Of a stretch of 64,000 nucleotides of DNA, positions 33,372 through 40,945 are shown piece by piece; the stretch's first letter is position 1; each line of letters opens with the position of its first letter. Made by a program: the position numbers and the translations under genes. The notes under the pieces were generated by a model that was not told where the DNA came from, made no database searches, and saw only the letters and a list, made by a program, of their open reading frames with translations. This DNA comes from Yinghuangia sp045039925 (GTDB taxonomy: Bacteria > Actinomycetota > Actinomycetes > Streptomycetales > Streptomycetaceae): assembly GCA_045039925.1 (NCBI GenBank), contig CP108400.1, positions 2,108,001 to 2,172,000 of the forward strand. The letters are read 5' to 3'.

Positions 33372-34202
33372 ATGGTGGCACCGAGCGAACTCGATCCGTT
33401 CAGCTCGTTGTGGGCGGCGTTTGGCCACTACCTGCGGCAACGCCGCAACGATCTGGGTTGGACGCAGGACGAATTGGGTTCGAAGGTCCACGCAACCGGG
33501 ACCACTGTTGGGTATTGGGAGAGCGCGAAACGGACTCCCGAGGCGAAGGTTGTCCCCGTGCTGGACGACGTGATCGGCGCACGAGGCATGCTCGTGATCC
33601 TCGACCATCACGCGCGCGAAGCCGTGGCCGGCGTCCTGCCGCGGTGGTTCGAGGGATTCAAGGCAGCCGAGGAAGCGGCGACCCGCGAGCGTGTCTACTC
33701 ACCGCAGTCGATCCCCGGACTACTTCAGTGCGAGGCTTACGCGCGGTGCCAGTTCGCGCAGATGCGCCAGCAGGACTGCGTTGTCGACGAATGGACCCGG
33801 GACCGGCTCAAGCGACAGGCGGTCCTCACGCGACCGGTCGCCCCGCTCGACTATTGGGCCGTCGTCGACGAGGCCGCGCTCGGCCGGTTGATGGCACACC
33901 GTGAGATCGCCGCCGCTCAGTTGGGGCACATGCTCACGCTGATCGACCGCCCCAACATCACGGTCGAGATCCTGCCGACCGCAGCCGGCCTACACGCCTG
34001 CATGGACGGCGCGGTCGTGCTTTTGGACCTGCCCGACCGTGGAACGTGTGCGTGGGTGGAACCGATGGGCGAAGGACATCTCGTTGCCGAACGCGTCCGT
34101 GTCACCGACATGGCACGCCGTTACGATCTGTTGCGGACGGAGACGCTGTCGGTCTCCGCGTCGGCGAGGGTCCTGCGCGAACTCCTGGAGAGCACTTCAT
34201 GA
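33372..34202 (+). CDS. Scr1-family XRE regulator (HTH + DUF5753)
   Basis: A 276-residue regulator. Residues about 14-70 form an XRE helix-turn-helix (YLRQRRNDLGWTQDELGSKV, then ATGTTVGYWESAKR). Residues about 95-270 are the DUF5753 domain typical of streptomycete Scr1-type proteins (VYSPQSIPGLLQCEAYARCQ, ITVEILPTAAGLHACMDGAV). AGAGGG precedes ATG 33372. It overlaps by 4 bases the DUF397 gene, the usual partner; such pairs act like regulator/antagonist modules and often occur next to accessory genes. Confidence 0.9.
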   Translation: MVAPSELDPFSSLWAAFGHYLRQRRNDLGWTQDELGSKVHATGTTVGYWESAKRTPEAKVVPVLDDVIGARGMLVILDHHAREAVAGVLPRWFEGFKAAEEAATRERVYSPQSIPGLLQCEAYARCQFAQMRQQDCVVDEWTRDRLKRQAVLTRPVAPLDYWAVVDEAALGRLMAHREIAAAQLGHMLTLIDRPNITVEILPTAAGLHACMDGAVVLLDLPDRGTCAWVEPMGEGHLVAERVRVTDMARRYDLLRTETLSVSASARVLRELLESTS

Positions 34203-34387
34203 CGATCCACGGCACTGGCCTCCTCTGGAGGAAGTCCAGCTACAGCGGAAACCAGGGCGGCGAGTGCGTGGAGGTCGCGTCTCTGACTCCGGCTGTGGGT
34301 GTCCGTGACACCAAGGATCGCTCGCGCGGCGTGCTCACCGTCCCTGCTCCGTCGTGGGCGTCCCTGACCGCGTCTCTGGGCAGCTAG
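34199..34387 (+). CDS. DUF397 family protein
   Basis: A 62-residue protein with the DUF397 core LLWRKSSYSGNQGGECVEVA, then VRDTKDRSRGVL. Members nearly always follow an HTH/DUF5753 gene, as here (ATGA overlap), and are thought to antagonise it. The stop overlaps by 4 bases the stop of the convergent methyltransferase gene. Confidence 0.93.
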   Translation: MTIHGTGLLWRKSSYSGNQGGECVEVASLTPAVGVRDTKDRSRGVLTVPAPSWASLTASLGS

Positions 34388-35508
34388 GGGCTGTCGGGCC
34401 GCGGTGGCCATGTCGGACCGGCGGGCGTACCGAACCACACTCGCTGGCCGCCCGCATCCACCGTCAGGCCGAACCCCTCCGGCTCCGGGCGCCCGTGATC
34501 TCGGAACCAGCACACGGCGGCCAGGAACTCATGCGCCAGATCGTCGGGGCCACAGGCATACGAAAGAGTCGGCTGGCCTACCTCGTAGGTGATCGCCGCG
34601 CACGAGTCACCCTCCGGCGAACTGCGGTACAGGTAGCGGGTTTTCGCGTCCCCCTCCTCGCTGACCGTCGTCACGACGTCAGGAAGCATGAACCCGACCA
34701 CCAGTGGCATGAACCCGGACATGCCGATGTCCAGCGTCGCCGCCGACACGACGGATTCACGGCGTACCGCTGCCTCGATCCAGCCTTCGGGGAAGGTCGG
34801 CCATACCCACCGCTGCGACCGTGCCTTCATGTAGCTCAGGCCGTCCGCGAACCGGCCCGACGCGCTGCCGTCGGCTCCCTTGACGAGGGTCAACAGCACA
34901 TCGTGCGACGGTGCGAACTGTGTCCCCCACGGCATGACGATGCGTGCGCCCGTCGCCGACTGCGCGAGCCACCCGATCGGCACCTGGCGGATTCCGCACG
35001 TGACGAACACGCGGTCGTACGGACTACTTTCCGCGTAGCCCTCCAGGCCGTCACCGGTGATGACATCGATGTCGACGCCAACGACCGCAAGGTTCTCCCG
35101 CGCCGAGTCGGCGAGCGTCTTGTCGACCTCGACCGAAACAACCCGCCCGGTCGCCCCGACACGGTCCTTGACGAGGGCAGCGGTGTACCCGGTCCCGGTG
35201 CCGATCTCCAAAACGCGGTGTCCCTCGCGGAGATCGAGGGCGTCGAGCATTCGCCGCACGGTCGTCGGCATGGAACACGCGCAGGTGGCGATCCGGGCGC
35301 CGTCCATCTGCTCCTCGCCGTCGTTCCATTGGGTGACGATCACCGCGTCGGCGTTCACGATGGTCCGCCATGCATCGGGGTCAGCGGCGCTGTCGACCAG
35401 AACGTCATCGTCGTAGAACGAGGGCGGGATGAAGGCAGCGCGGTCGCGGCCGAGCAAGTCAAGAGAGACGTTCTCCCCCGCCCCGTCCTCCCGTCTCCTA
35501 CTCGTCAT
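34384..35508 (-). CDS. Protein-L-isoaspartate O-methyltransferase-like enzyme
   Basis: A 374-residue SAM-dependent methyltransferase. The motif I region is HRVLEIGTGTGYTAALVKDR and motif II VVSVEVDKTLADSARENL, as in PCMT; the N-terminal part has the substrate-side CSMPTTVRRMLDALDL. A further ~170 residues C-terminal to the catalytic domain are not part of housekeeping PCMT and resemble the extended methyltransferases found in RiPP clusters that modify Asp side chains in peptides. The gene overlaps by 11 bases a tiny proline-rich ORF upstream on the same strand, a candidate substrate. No ATP-grasp or lanthionine synthetase gene is nearby. Confidence 0.8.
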   Translation of the reverse strand: MTSRRREDGAGENVSLDLLGRDRAAFIPPSFYDDDVLVDSAADPDAWRTIVNADAVIVTQWNDGEEQMDGARIATCACSMPTTVRRMLDALDLREGHRVLEIGTGTGYTAALVKDRVGATGRVVSVEVDKTLADSARENLAVVGVDIDVITGDGLEGYAESSPYDRVFVTCGIRQVPIGWLAQSATGARIVMPWGTQFAPSHDVLLTLVKGADGSASGRFADGLSYMKARSQRWVWPTFPEGWIEAAVRRESVVSAATLDIGMSGFMPLVVGFMLPDVVTTVSEEGDAKTRYLYRSSPEGDSCAAITYEVGQPTLSYACGPDDLAHEFLAAVCWFRDHGRPEPEGFGLTVDAGGQRVWFGTPAGPTWPPRPDSP

Positions 35509-35608
35509 CGCGCCGGCGCCGTCCCGGGCCTGCCGGAGGCGTCCCGTCCTGGTCAGGCTTGCCGGGTGGAGGGCTCGGAGGCTGCGGCTGAGGGTTGGGC
35601 GTGCCCAT
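35498..35608 (-). CDS. Tiny proline-rich ORF, candidate precursor peptide
   Basis: A 36-codon frame coding for 12 Pro, with PQPQPPSPPPGKP, an Asp-Gly pair in DQDGT and an Arg4-Asp-Asp-Glu end. GGAGAG lies four bases before ATG 35608, a better ribosome site than that of an earlier in-frame ATG at 35620. It overlaps the methyltransferase start by 11 bases, so the two are probably translationally coupled. Asp-Gly is the favoured site of aspartimide formation by PCMT-like enzymes. It is too short to exclude chance, and function is inferred from context only. Confidence 0.5.
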   Translation of the reverse strand: MGTPNPQPQPPSPPPGKPDQDGTPPAGPGRRRRDDE

Positions 35609-35646
35609 GGGACTCTCCATATCCGGGTAATTCGGCCACCCGAGCA

Positions 35647-37566
35647 TTATGCCAACAACGGGCTGGTGGGGGAGAGTTCCAGCCAGCGGTTCGGGGGGCC
35701 CGCGACCTGGGAGGCGTTGGTGATCGTTACGCCTGCTTCGGCGGCGGCGTAGGCGAGTTGGTACGCCTCCAGTTTGTCCCGGCCGACGACGCCTTCGGGA
35801 TCTGCGTCCCAGAAGCGGTAGAGCCAGTGGCCGTCGGAGGAATCGCCGTGAGCGGTGCGTCCGATCTCCTCGCCGCGAACGCTGACTCCGTCGACCGCCA
35901 GGTGGCCGTACGTGCCCTTGACGCCGGAGATGTGGAGGCCGTAGGCCCTGGTGCCGGGCGACAGTTGGGTGACGACCGCTGGCGAGGACGCACGGTAACT
36001 CTGCGGCTGGACGACCACGCAACCGCCGGGTACCACACGGATGCCGAGGAAACGCTCGGCGTTTTCCCTGTCGTTCGGGTCGAAGCCGCCGGGGCCGGTG
36101 CCGAAGGGGCCGGGGTTGGTGTCGAGGTCGAGGACCGGGCAACGGGCCGGATCCCCACCGAGACGACGGATCACCTCGTCTTCGTCGAGTCCGGCGACGA
36201 ACGCGACCGAGATGCTGTAGTACTCCTCCTCGTAGAAGACGTCGGCCTGCCGGTCGGCCTCCGCCTGTTCGGCGCGTTCGGTGTCTGTCGGCGGTACGTA
36301 GCCGGGAAGTTCCTCGAACAAGCGCGCCATTTTCGTCCACCTTGCCAGCGCCCCCGCCGAACGGCCCAGGATCACAGGGCGCCAGGGATCTGCGCCCGCG
36401 GCAAGCAGAACCGCGACATTGTCGGCTCTCCCATGGCACACGGCCCGCCACAACGGTGTCTCGTGAGTCCACTCGGCCACCACGTCCACATCGCCGACCC
36501 AACGGGCCAACTCCTCCAGCACGTCAACGGATCCGGCCTCCGCCATGACGTGCAGGAGGGTCCCGTCGTCGCCGTGTGACACCAGGGGATCGGCACCGTG
36601 GGTCAATCGGGCGCGGACCAGGGCGACATCGCGCATGCCGTTGCGTCCCATCTCCTCCCAGTCGCCGCGGTCCATGGGGGGAGGTGTGTTGGGTGGCGAA
36701 GGTGCCGCGGCTGCTTGCCCGGCCGCGCTTACGTAAGCGGCCCGGACGTCCGCCGGGACTGATCCGTGCCAGGAAGCCGGCCTGGGCGCGGGCATCGGCG
36801 TCGGCCCGGGCATGGGCATGGGCACGGGTCCTGGCGGGCGCATCGCCGACGGCATCGGCGGGGGCTTGAGTATCGACGGCGATGCGGGGTTCGGCACAGG
36901 CGACCGTCCTGGCGGTGGCGTGGGCGCAAGGCCGCGGCCGAGCGAGGGGTCGAGGTCGGGGTCGAGGTCGGGCCAGACCTCGTGGGCTCGTTCGGCGGCG
37001 GCGCGTACCGCCGCCGCGTCCAGTTCGGTCGCCGTCTCCGGGATTCCTTCGTCGGGCCACTCGACAACCAGCCGCAAGCCGCCCTCCGGCGGCAGTTGGG
37101 ACAGGTGCAGCGCGATGTCGTAGTGGTAGCCGCCTCCCATCCCCGGCTGCGCCGAGAGGATCGGCCGGGGCGGACCGCCTCCTGGGGTGGAGGTCCGCGC
37201 GTCGTCGTCGAGCGTGGTGACGCGCCGGCCGTCGCCGAGGAGGAGGCCGAAGCGCAGTCCACTGGCGACGGCGCCTCCGGATGCGGGGTGCCTCGGGCTG
37301 CCTCCCATGGTGATGCGGCTGAGGAACACGCCCAGGCGCATCGTGACCGAATGCCGCCACACCTCCCAGCCCCTGAGCACGACGCGTGCGTCGGTTCCGC
37401 GTCCCACCTCGACGATGTGTTCGAGCAGTGCGGGCACGAACTGGTTCTGTGGCGGGGCGAGTTCGTTGCCCTTCGGCGGCACGTACCGCGCGAGGTGCCG
37501 CTCTTGCCGCTGCGGTGGCTCGGGCTCGGGCGGGTCGGGGGTGACGAGTCCGTCGAAGAAGCTCAT
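35647..37566 (-). CDS. Ankyrin-repeat protein with novel N- and C-terminal domains (paralogue B)
   Basis: A 639-residue relative of the 31238-32986 product, with the same MSFFDGLV start, N-terminal domain (GWEVWRHSVTMRLGVFLSRI), DRGDWEEMGRNGM junction, ankyrin repeats (DDGTLLHVMAEAGSVDVLEE, HETPLWRAVCHGRADNVAVL) and C-terminal domain (FLGIRVVPGGCVVVQPQSYR). The linker is longer (about 200-310) and very rich in Pro and Met (PMPMPGPTPMPAPRP). Position, orientation and sequence suggest a duplication with later insertion or retention of the HTH/methyltransferase genes between the copies. Start 37566 is fixed by homology between the two. Confidence 0.75.
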   Translation of the reverse strand: MSFFDGLVTPDPPEPEPPQRQERHLARYVPPKGNELAPPQNQFVPALLEHIVEVGRGTDARVVLRGWEVWRHSVTMRLGVFLSRITMGGSPRHPASGGAVASGLRFGLLLGDGRRVTTLDDDARTSTPGGGPPRPILSAQPGMGGGYHYDIALHLSQLPPEGGLRLVVEWPDEGIPETATELDAAAVRAAAERAHEVWPDLDPDLDPSLGRGLAPTPPPGRSPVPNPASPSILKPPPMPSAMRPPGPVPMPMPGPTPMPAPRPASWHGSVPADVRAAYVSAAGQAAAAPSPPNTPPPMDRGDWEEMGRNGMRDVALVRARLTHGADPLVSHGDDGTLLHVMAEAGSVDVLEELARWVGDVDVVAEWTHETPLWRAVCHGRADNVAVLLAAGADPWRPVILGRSAGALARWTKMARLFEELPGYVPPTDTERAEQAEADRQADVFYEEEYYSISVAFVAGLDEDEVIRRLGGDPARCPVLDLDTNPGPFGTGPGGFDPNDRENAERFLGIRVVPGGCVVVQPQSYRASSPAVVTQLSPGTRAYGLHISGVKGTYGHLAVDGVSVRGEEIGRTAHGDSSDGHWLYRFWDADPEGVVGRDKLEAYQLAYAAAEAGVTITNASQVAGPPNRWLELSPTSPLLA

Positions 37567-37683
37567 GGCCCCGACCGTCCCAGCACCCACCGACACGTTG
37601 CCCGCGGGACGGCTCACCCGGCTGCGGCGATCGAACGTACGCCGTACATTCGCCTGGGAATCCGAGTCGTTGGGGGAACGTGG

Positions 37684-38259
37684 ATGCGGGTACGGTGGCC
37701 GGCTTCGGTGGTGGCAGTGCTGTTGGCTGCGATGGCAGTCGGCGGCTGCGGGCAGAGAAATGCCCAGTCAGCCGGGGGCGACGGAGGAACCGGGGAGCCG
37801 GAAGCGCCGGGAGTGATGTACTGCGGCGGGTACACCACCCTGGCGCCGGGTGAGCAACCACCCGACTGCCCGCCGGACTCCGTCCCGCCGCGGAGTGACG
37901 ACGGGCCGGTGGACGGGCCGCCGAACTACGTCGAGAACCATGCGTTCCAGGACCGGTGGCCGCTGTCGCCCGAAGCCAAGGCGGCCGGTGAGGCCGCCGC
38001 CGGACCGGTACGCGCGGCCTTGGACGACCTACGCCAGAGACGGCTGACACAAGACACGGTACGTGACGCGCTCGTCGGGCTGGGCTACACGACAGCGCAG
38101 ATCGAACTACGTGGTGAGACCCAGCCCATCGACTACGGAATCCGGCTGCCCGGCCGAGGGGCCTGTATCCACGGAATGGTCACCGCGGGACAGGTCTCCG
38201 TCAACGTCGAGGGCCCGGCCATGGAAGGCAGTTGCATCACGCCGCAAGGGGGGCACTGA
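37684..38259 (+). CDS. Putative lipoprotein
   Basis: A 191-residue exported lipoprotein: basic start MRVRWP, hydrophobic core, lipobox AVGGC with the lipidated Cys near residue 21, then a Pro/Gly-rich stretch (CPPDSVPPRSDDGPVDGPPN) and a small C-terminal domain (VRDALVGLGYTTAQIELRGE) with Cys at CIHG and SCIT. GGGGGAA precedes ATG 37684. It is divergent from paralogue B. The family is unknown to me. Confidence 0.7.
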   Translation: MRVRWPASVVAVLLAAMAVGGCGQRNAQSAGGDGGTGEPEAPGVMYCGGYTTLAPGEQPPDCPPDSVPPRSDDGPVDGPPNYVENHAFQDRWPLSPEAKAAGEAAAGPVRAALDDLRQRRLTQDTVRDALVGLGYTTAQIELRGETQPIDYGIRLPGRGACIHGMVTAGQVSVNVEGPAMEGSCITPQGGH

Positions 38260-38311
38260 ACACCGACGACCGCGTTCGGACGGCGTCAGCTGCCGCTCGC
38301 GGCGGCGCCGC

Positions 38312-39046
38312 TCACCCGGGACGTCGGAGCCGCCCAGGTCTCCTCGGCATGGGCGCTGCCCCGGCTTCGGGAACCGCCTGTGCGGACTCATCGTCGCGAT
38401 GCAGTCGGTGGTGCGACGCCACGACGGCGACGGCCGCCGCGACCACCGTCGCCGCGAGGATGACGACCGCCGCGGCGGTGCCGAGGAGGCCGGTCTCGGA
38501 GGGGCGCAGGAAGGGGTAGGGCATCGTGGCCGCCCCGGCCCACGCAAGGGTTCCGACGCTGCCGAGGTAGGCAATCGGCCATATCAGCACCCATGTTGCC
38601 TCGCGGACCGACGCTGGGAGGGTGCAGGGGCCGGCCAGGAAATCGGCGAGCACCAGCACCGGGGCGACGCCGTGCAGGAGGACGGTGGCGGTACGGACCC
38701 ACAGGTCGTCGTGTGCGGCGAACCAGGTGCCCGAGGGGCTTGTCGGCGCGATGACCCCGGCGTAGACCAAGGCGGAGAACAGCACGCCGACCACTGCGGC
38801 CACCCGGGTGCGTTCCGTCCAGACCCCGGCCGGGCGGGCCCCCGGCCGCAGCGACCAGAGCGCTGTCGCGGCGGCCAGCAGCGCGGCGTCGACGGTGAAG
38901 TACAGCAGCGGTGGCGTCGCATCGGTGCGCTGGACGAACTGGCAGACCACGCCGGTTACAAGGATCGCCGCGGTCAGCGCTCGCAGGGGCTTCCGCCACT
39001 GGAACGCGGAGACCCTTGCGATTACTCCGGCTCGGCGGCGTATCAC
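38312..39046 (-). CDS. Pr6Pr-family membrane protein
   Basis: A 244-residue membrane protein with six hydrophobic segments; YFTVDAALLAAATALWSL, ALVYAGVIAPTSPSG, HDDLWVRTATVLLHGVAPVL and WVLIWPIAYLGSVGTLAW match the spacing of the FAR-17a/AIG1-like Pr6Pr proteins, whose bacterial role is unknown. The GTG at 39046 overlaps the hydrolase stop by 4 bases and is chosen for that reason. It is the last gene of the histidine-kinase operon. Confidence 0.72.
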   Translation of the reverse strand: MIRRRAGVIARVSAFQWRKPLRALTAAILVTGVVCQFVQRTDATPPLLYFTVDAALLAAATALWSLRPGARPAGVWTERTRVAAVVGVLFSALVYAGVIAPTSPSGTWFAAHDDLWVRTATVLLHGVAPVLVLADFLAGPCTLPASVREATWVLIWPIAYLGSVGTLAWAGAATMPYPFLRPSETGLLGTAAAVVILAATVVAAAVAVVASHHRLHRDDESAQAVPEAGAAPMPRRPGRLRRPG

Positions 39047-40014
39047 CGTTTCCCGCACGGGAGTTGGCCGAGGACGTCGAGCAGCCGGGCCGACGCCGCG
39101 TCGACTGCGGGCAGCGAGTGCCAAAAATTGTGCGACCCGGGGACCGTCAACGTGTGGACTTCCGCGCCGACTTGCTCTGCGGCGGACACCACGTCGTCGA
39201 CGAATCCCGGCAAGCACAGCAGGCTGTCCGCGGCGCGCACCACCACGATCCGGCGCAACGGCCGGCTCAGACGACCGGCGGTCGCGAGGTCGTGCGGCAG
39301 CGTGGCACCGCGCAGCCCGTTGGCCAGGACCAGGAGGTCGCGGCGGCGGTGCGTGAGCGGGCCCGGGTCGCCGCGGCGGTCCAGCGGCTGCACGGCCCCG
39401 GCGACCGTCGCCGTTTCGTCGAGGCAGGACTGCACGCGGCGGTTCTCCCGGTGTACGGCGGTCACCAGGGGTGCCGGTCGCCAACGGCGTACGGCCACCG
39501 GCTCGACCAGGATGGCGGTGTCGACGCGGTGCCCGGCACCGCCGTCGGCGACGGCCGCCATGGCTGTCGCGATCGACGCACCCATCGAGTAGCCCAACAC
39601 GCCCACAGTGACCGGGGATGCGGCGCCGGTACGGGGGCCGGTGCCGGATGCCTCGAGCGCGCTCCGGCCGTCGTGCGTGACCGCTTCCGCAGCGCGTAGC
39701 ATGCGCCGCGCAAGCGGTGTGTAGTCCCCTCGCAGCAGCGCACGGCGTTCCGCGGGCAACAGCCGGGAACGGGCGAAGCCCATTCCGGGTGTCTCGACGA
39801 CCACCAGCCGTACGCGCAAGGCGGCCGCGAGACGTTGGAACCGCTGCATCTCGAAGGCCTCGACGCAGGCCTGGAAGCCCTGCGCGACGACATAGGTGCA
39901 GTCGTCGTCGCCGTCCCGGCCGTCGGTCACCCCCAATAGGACTTCACCACCGCGGGCGCCGGTCGTGTCCACCGTCACCGGGTGCCAGGGCGGGACCGTC
40001 GACGCCTTCGGCAT
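39043..40014 (-). CDS. Alpha/beta hydrolase
   Basis: A 323-residue alpha/beta-hydrolase. The nucleophile elbow is GVLGYSMGASIATAMAA, the preceding strand VVVETPGMGFARSR, and the His near the end sits in VPGSHNFWHSLPAV. The Asp of the triad is likely in VVVRAADSLLCLPG. There is no signal peptide. The start at 40014 overlaps the regulator-like gene by 71 bases (AAGGAG 11 bases upstream); a GTG at 39983 is an alternative. Substrate unknown; the operon context suggests the two-component pair controls it. Confidence 0.75.
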   Translation of the reverse strand: MPKASTVPPWHPVTVDTTGARGGEVLLGVTDGRDGDDDCTYVVAQGFQACVEAFEMQRFQRLAAALRVRLVVVETPGMGFARSRLLPAERRALLRGDYTPLARRMLRAAEAVTHDGRSALEASGTGPRTGAASPVTVGVLGYSMGASIATAMAAVADGGAGHRVDTAILVEPVAVRRWRPAPLVTAVHRENRRVQSCLDETATVAGAVQPLDRRGDPGPLTHRRRDLLVLANGLRGATLPHDLATAGRLSRPLRRIVVVRAADSLLCLPGFVDDVVSAAEQVGAEVHTLTVPGSHNFWHSLPAVDAASARLLDVLGQLPCGKR

Positions 40015-40945
40015 CAGACCAGAGCTCCTTCACTTCGTCTTCGAGGCGGTGGTAGGCGAGGGCGGCACGGACGTCCGGGGAGTTGAAGAACGTCTCATAC
40101 GCGCCCGACTTGATGTACTCCAGCACCGGGTTGCGTTCACGCCAGGTGTGCGCCTTGACGCCGCCGGACACGTCCGGCCAGTCCGAGGTGTCCCGTCCCC
40201 ACGCCCGGATGAACGCCTCCAGGGAGGTCTGCCAGCGGATGAGCAGCGGATAGACGGTCTTCTCCGCATCGGCGCGGCGGCGGGTCCCGAGAATGCGTTT
40301 GATCTCGTCCTCGAGTTGGCGGTGCGCCCGGGGGCCGTTGCACACGCGGAAGCAACGGAGCCAGTCGTACGCCTCGCTGGGGACCATACGGCGCCCGTGG
40401 CAGCTGTCCATCAACTGCCGGAAGGGGTCCGCGGCGTCGCGCATCCGCCGGTGGGACGCCTGGAGGTGTTCCCCGTCGTCTCCGACGCGCAGCACCCGGC
40501 GAAGGATCTCCGGCTCCTCGCCGGCGTTCAACGGCGCGGCACCCAACCACACGTTGGCCGCGCAGAGGAAGAACTCGGCGTGTCCGGCCGAAAGTTCGGT
40601 CATTCCGAAGAGCGTCATGCCAGGTGCATGACGACGGAGGTAGAGCATCACGCCCAGTCCGGTGCGTACTTCGACGGTCTCGGACCCCGGCGCCCATCCG
40701 GGACCGGGCCCTGCGGCCGGGTCGGGGACGGTCAGGGGCTGGTAGCGGGAATGCGTCGGGGTGTTCAGGTGGAAGTCGACGATCGCGCCGTCGAACTCCT
40801 CCAGTTCGTCGCGGCTGTAGTCGCGTAACAGCTCGGGGTCGTCGAGAGTGGTGAACTCCAACTCCCCCTTGATTCCGATGTGGCGGTCGAAAACTCGGCT
40901 GCGACTGCCTTGGTCGTCGAGCAGCAGGTATTCACGCACGCTCAT
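39944..40945 (-). CDS. Degenerate response-regulator-like protein
   Basis: A 333-residue protein encoded right after a histidine kinase (ATGA overlap). Its N-terminal ~150 residues are receiver-like: acidic pair Asp10-Asp11 (LLLDDQGSRSRVF), candidate phospho-Asp57 (FDGAIVDFHL), then GLGVMLYLRRHAPGMTLFGM. The usual conserved Lys near the end of the receiver is not evident. The C-terminal part (about 170-333) is not a known DNA-binding domain; it is helical and rich in Trp, Arg and Glu (IKRILGTRRRADAEKTVYPL). It may therefore act by protein contact or as an unusual output. The ATG at 40945 is fixed by the overlap. Confidence 0.65.
   Translation of the reverse strand: MSVREYLLLDDQGSRSRVFDRHIGIKGELEFTTLDDPELLRDYSRDELEEFDGAIVDFHLNTPTHSRYQPLTVPDPAAGPGPGWAPGSETVEVRTGLGVMLYLRRHAPGMTLFGMTELSAGHAEFFLCAANVWLGAAPLNAGEEPEILRRVLRVGDDGEHLQASHRRMRDAADPFRQLMDSCHGRRMVPSEAYDWLRCFRVCNGPRAHRQLEDEIKRILGTRRRADAEKTVYPLLIRWQTSLEAFIRAWGRDTSDWPDVSGGVKAHTWRERNPVLEYIKSGAYETFFNSPDVRAALAYHRLEDEVKELWSDAEGVDGPALAPGDGGHDRRPRW

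Noticed and set aside
34384..35508. Housekeeping protein-repair methyltransferase
   Set aside because: The ~170-residue C-terminal extension, island location and mini-ORF overlap are not those of the housekeeping enzyme; kept as a PIMT-like enzyme of unknown substrate.
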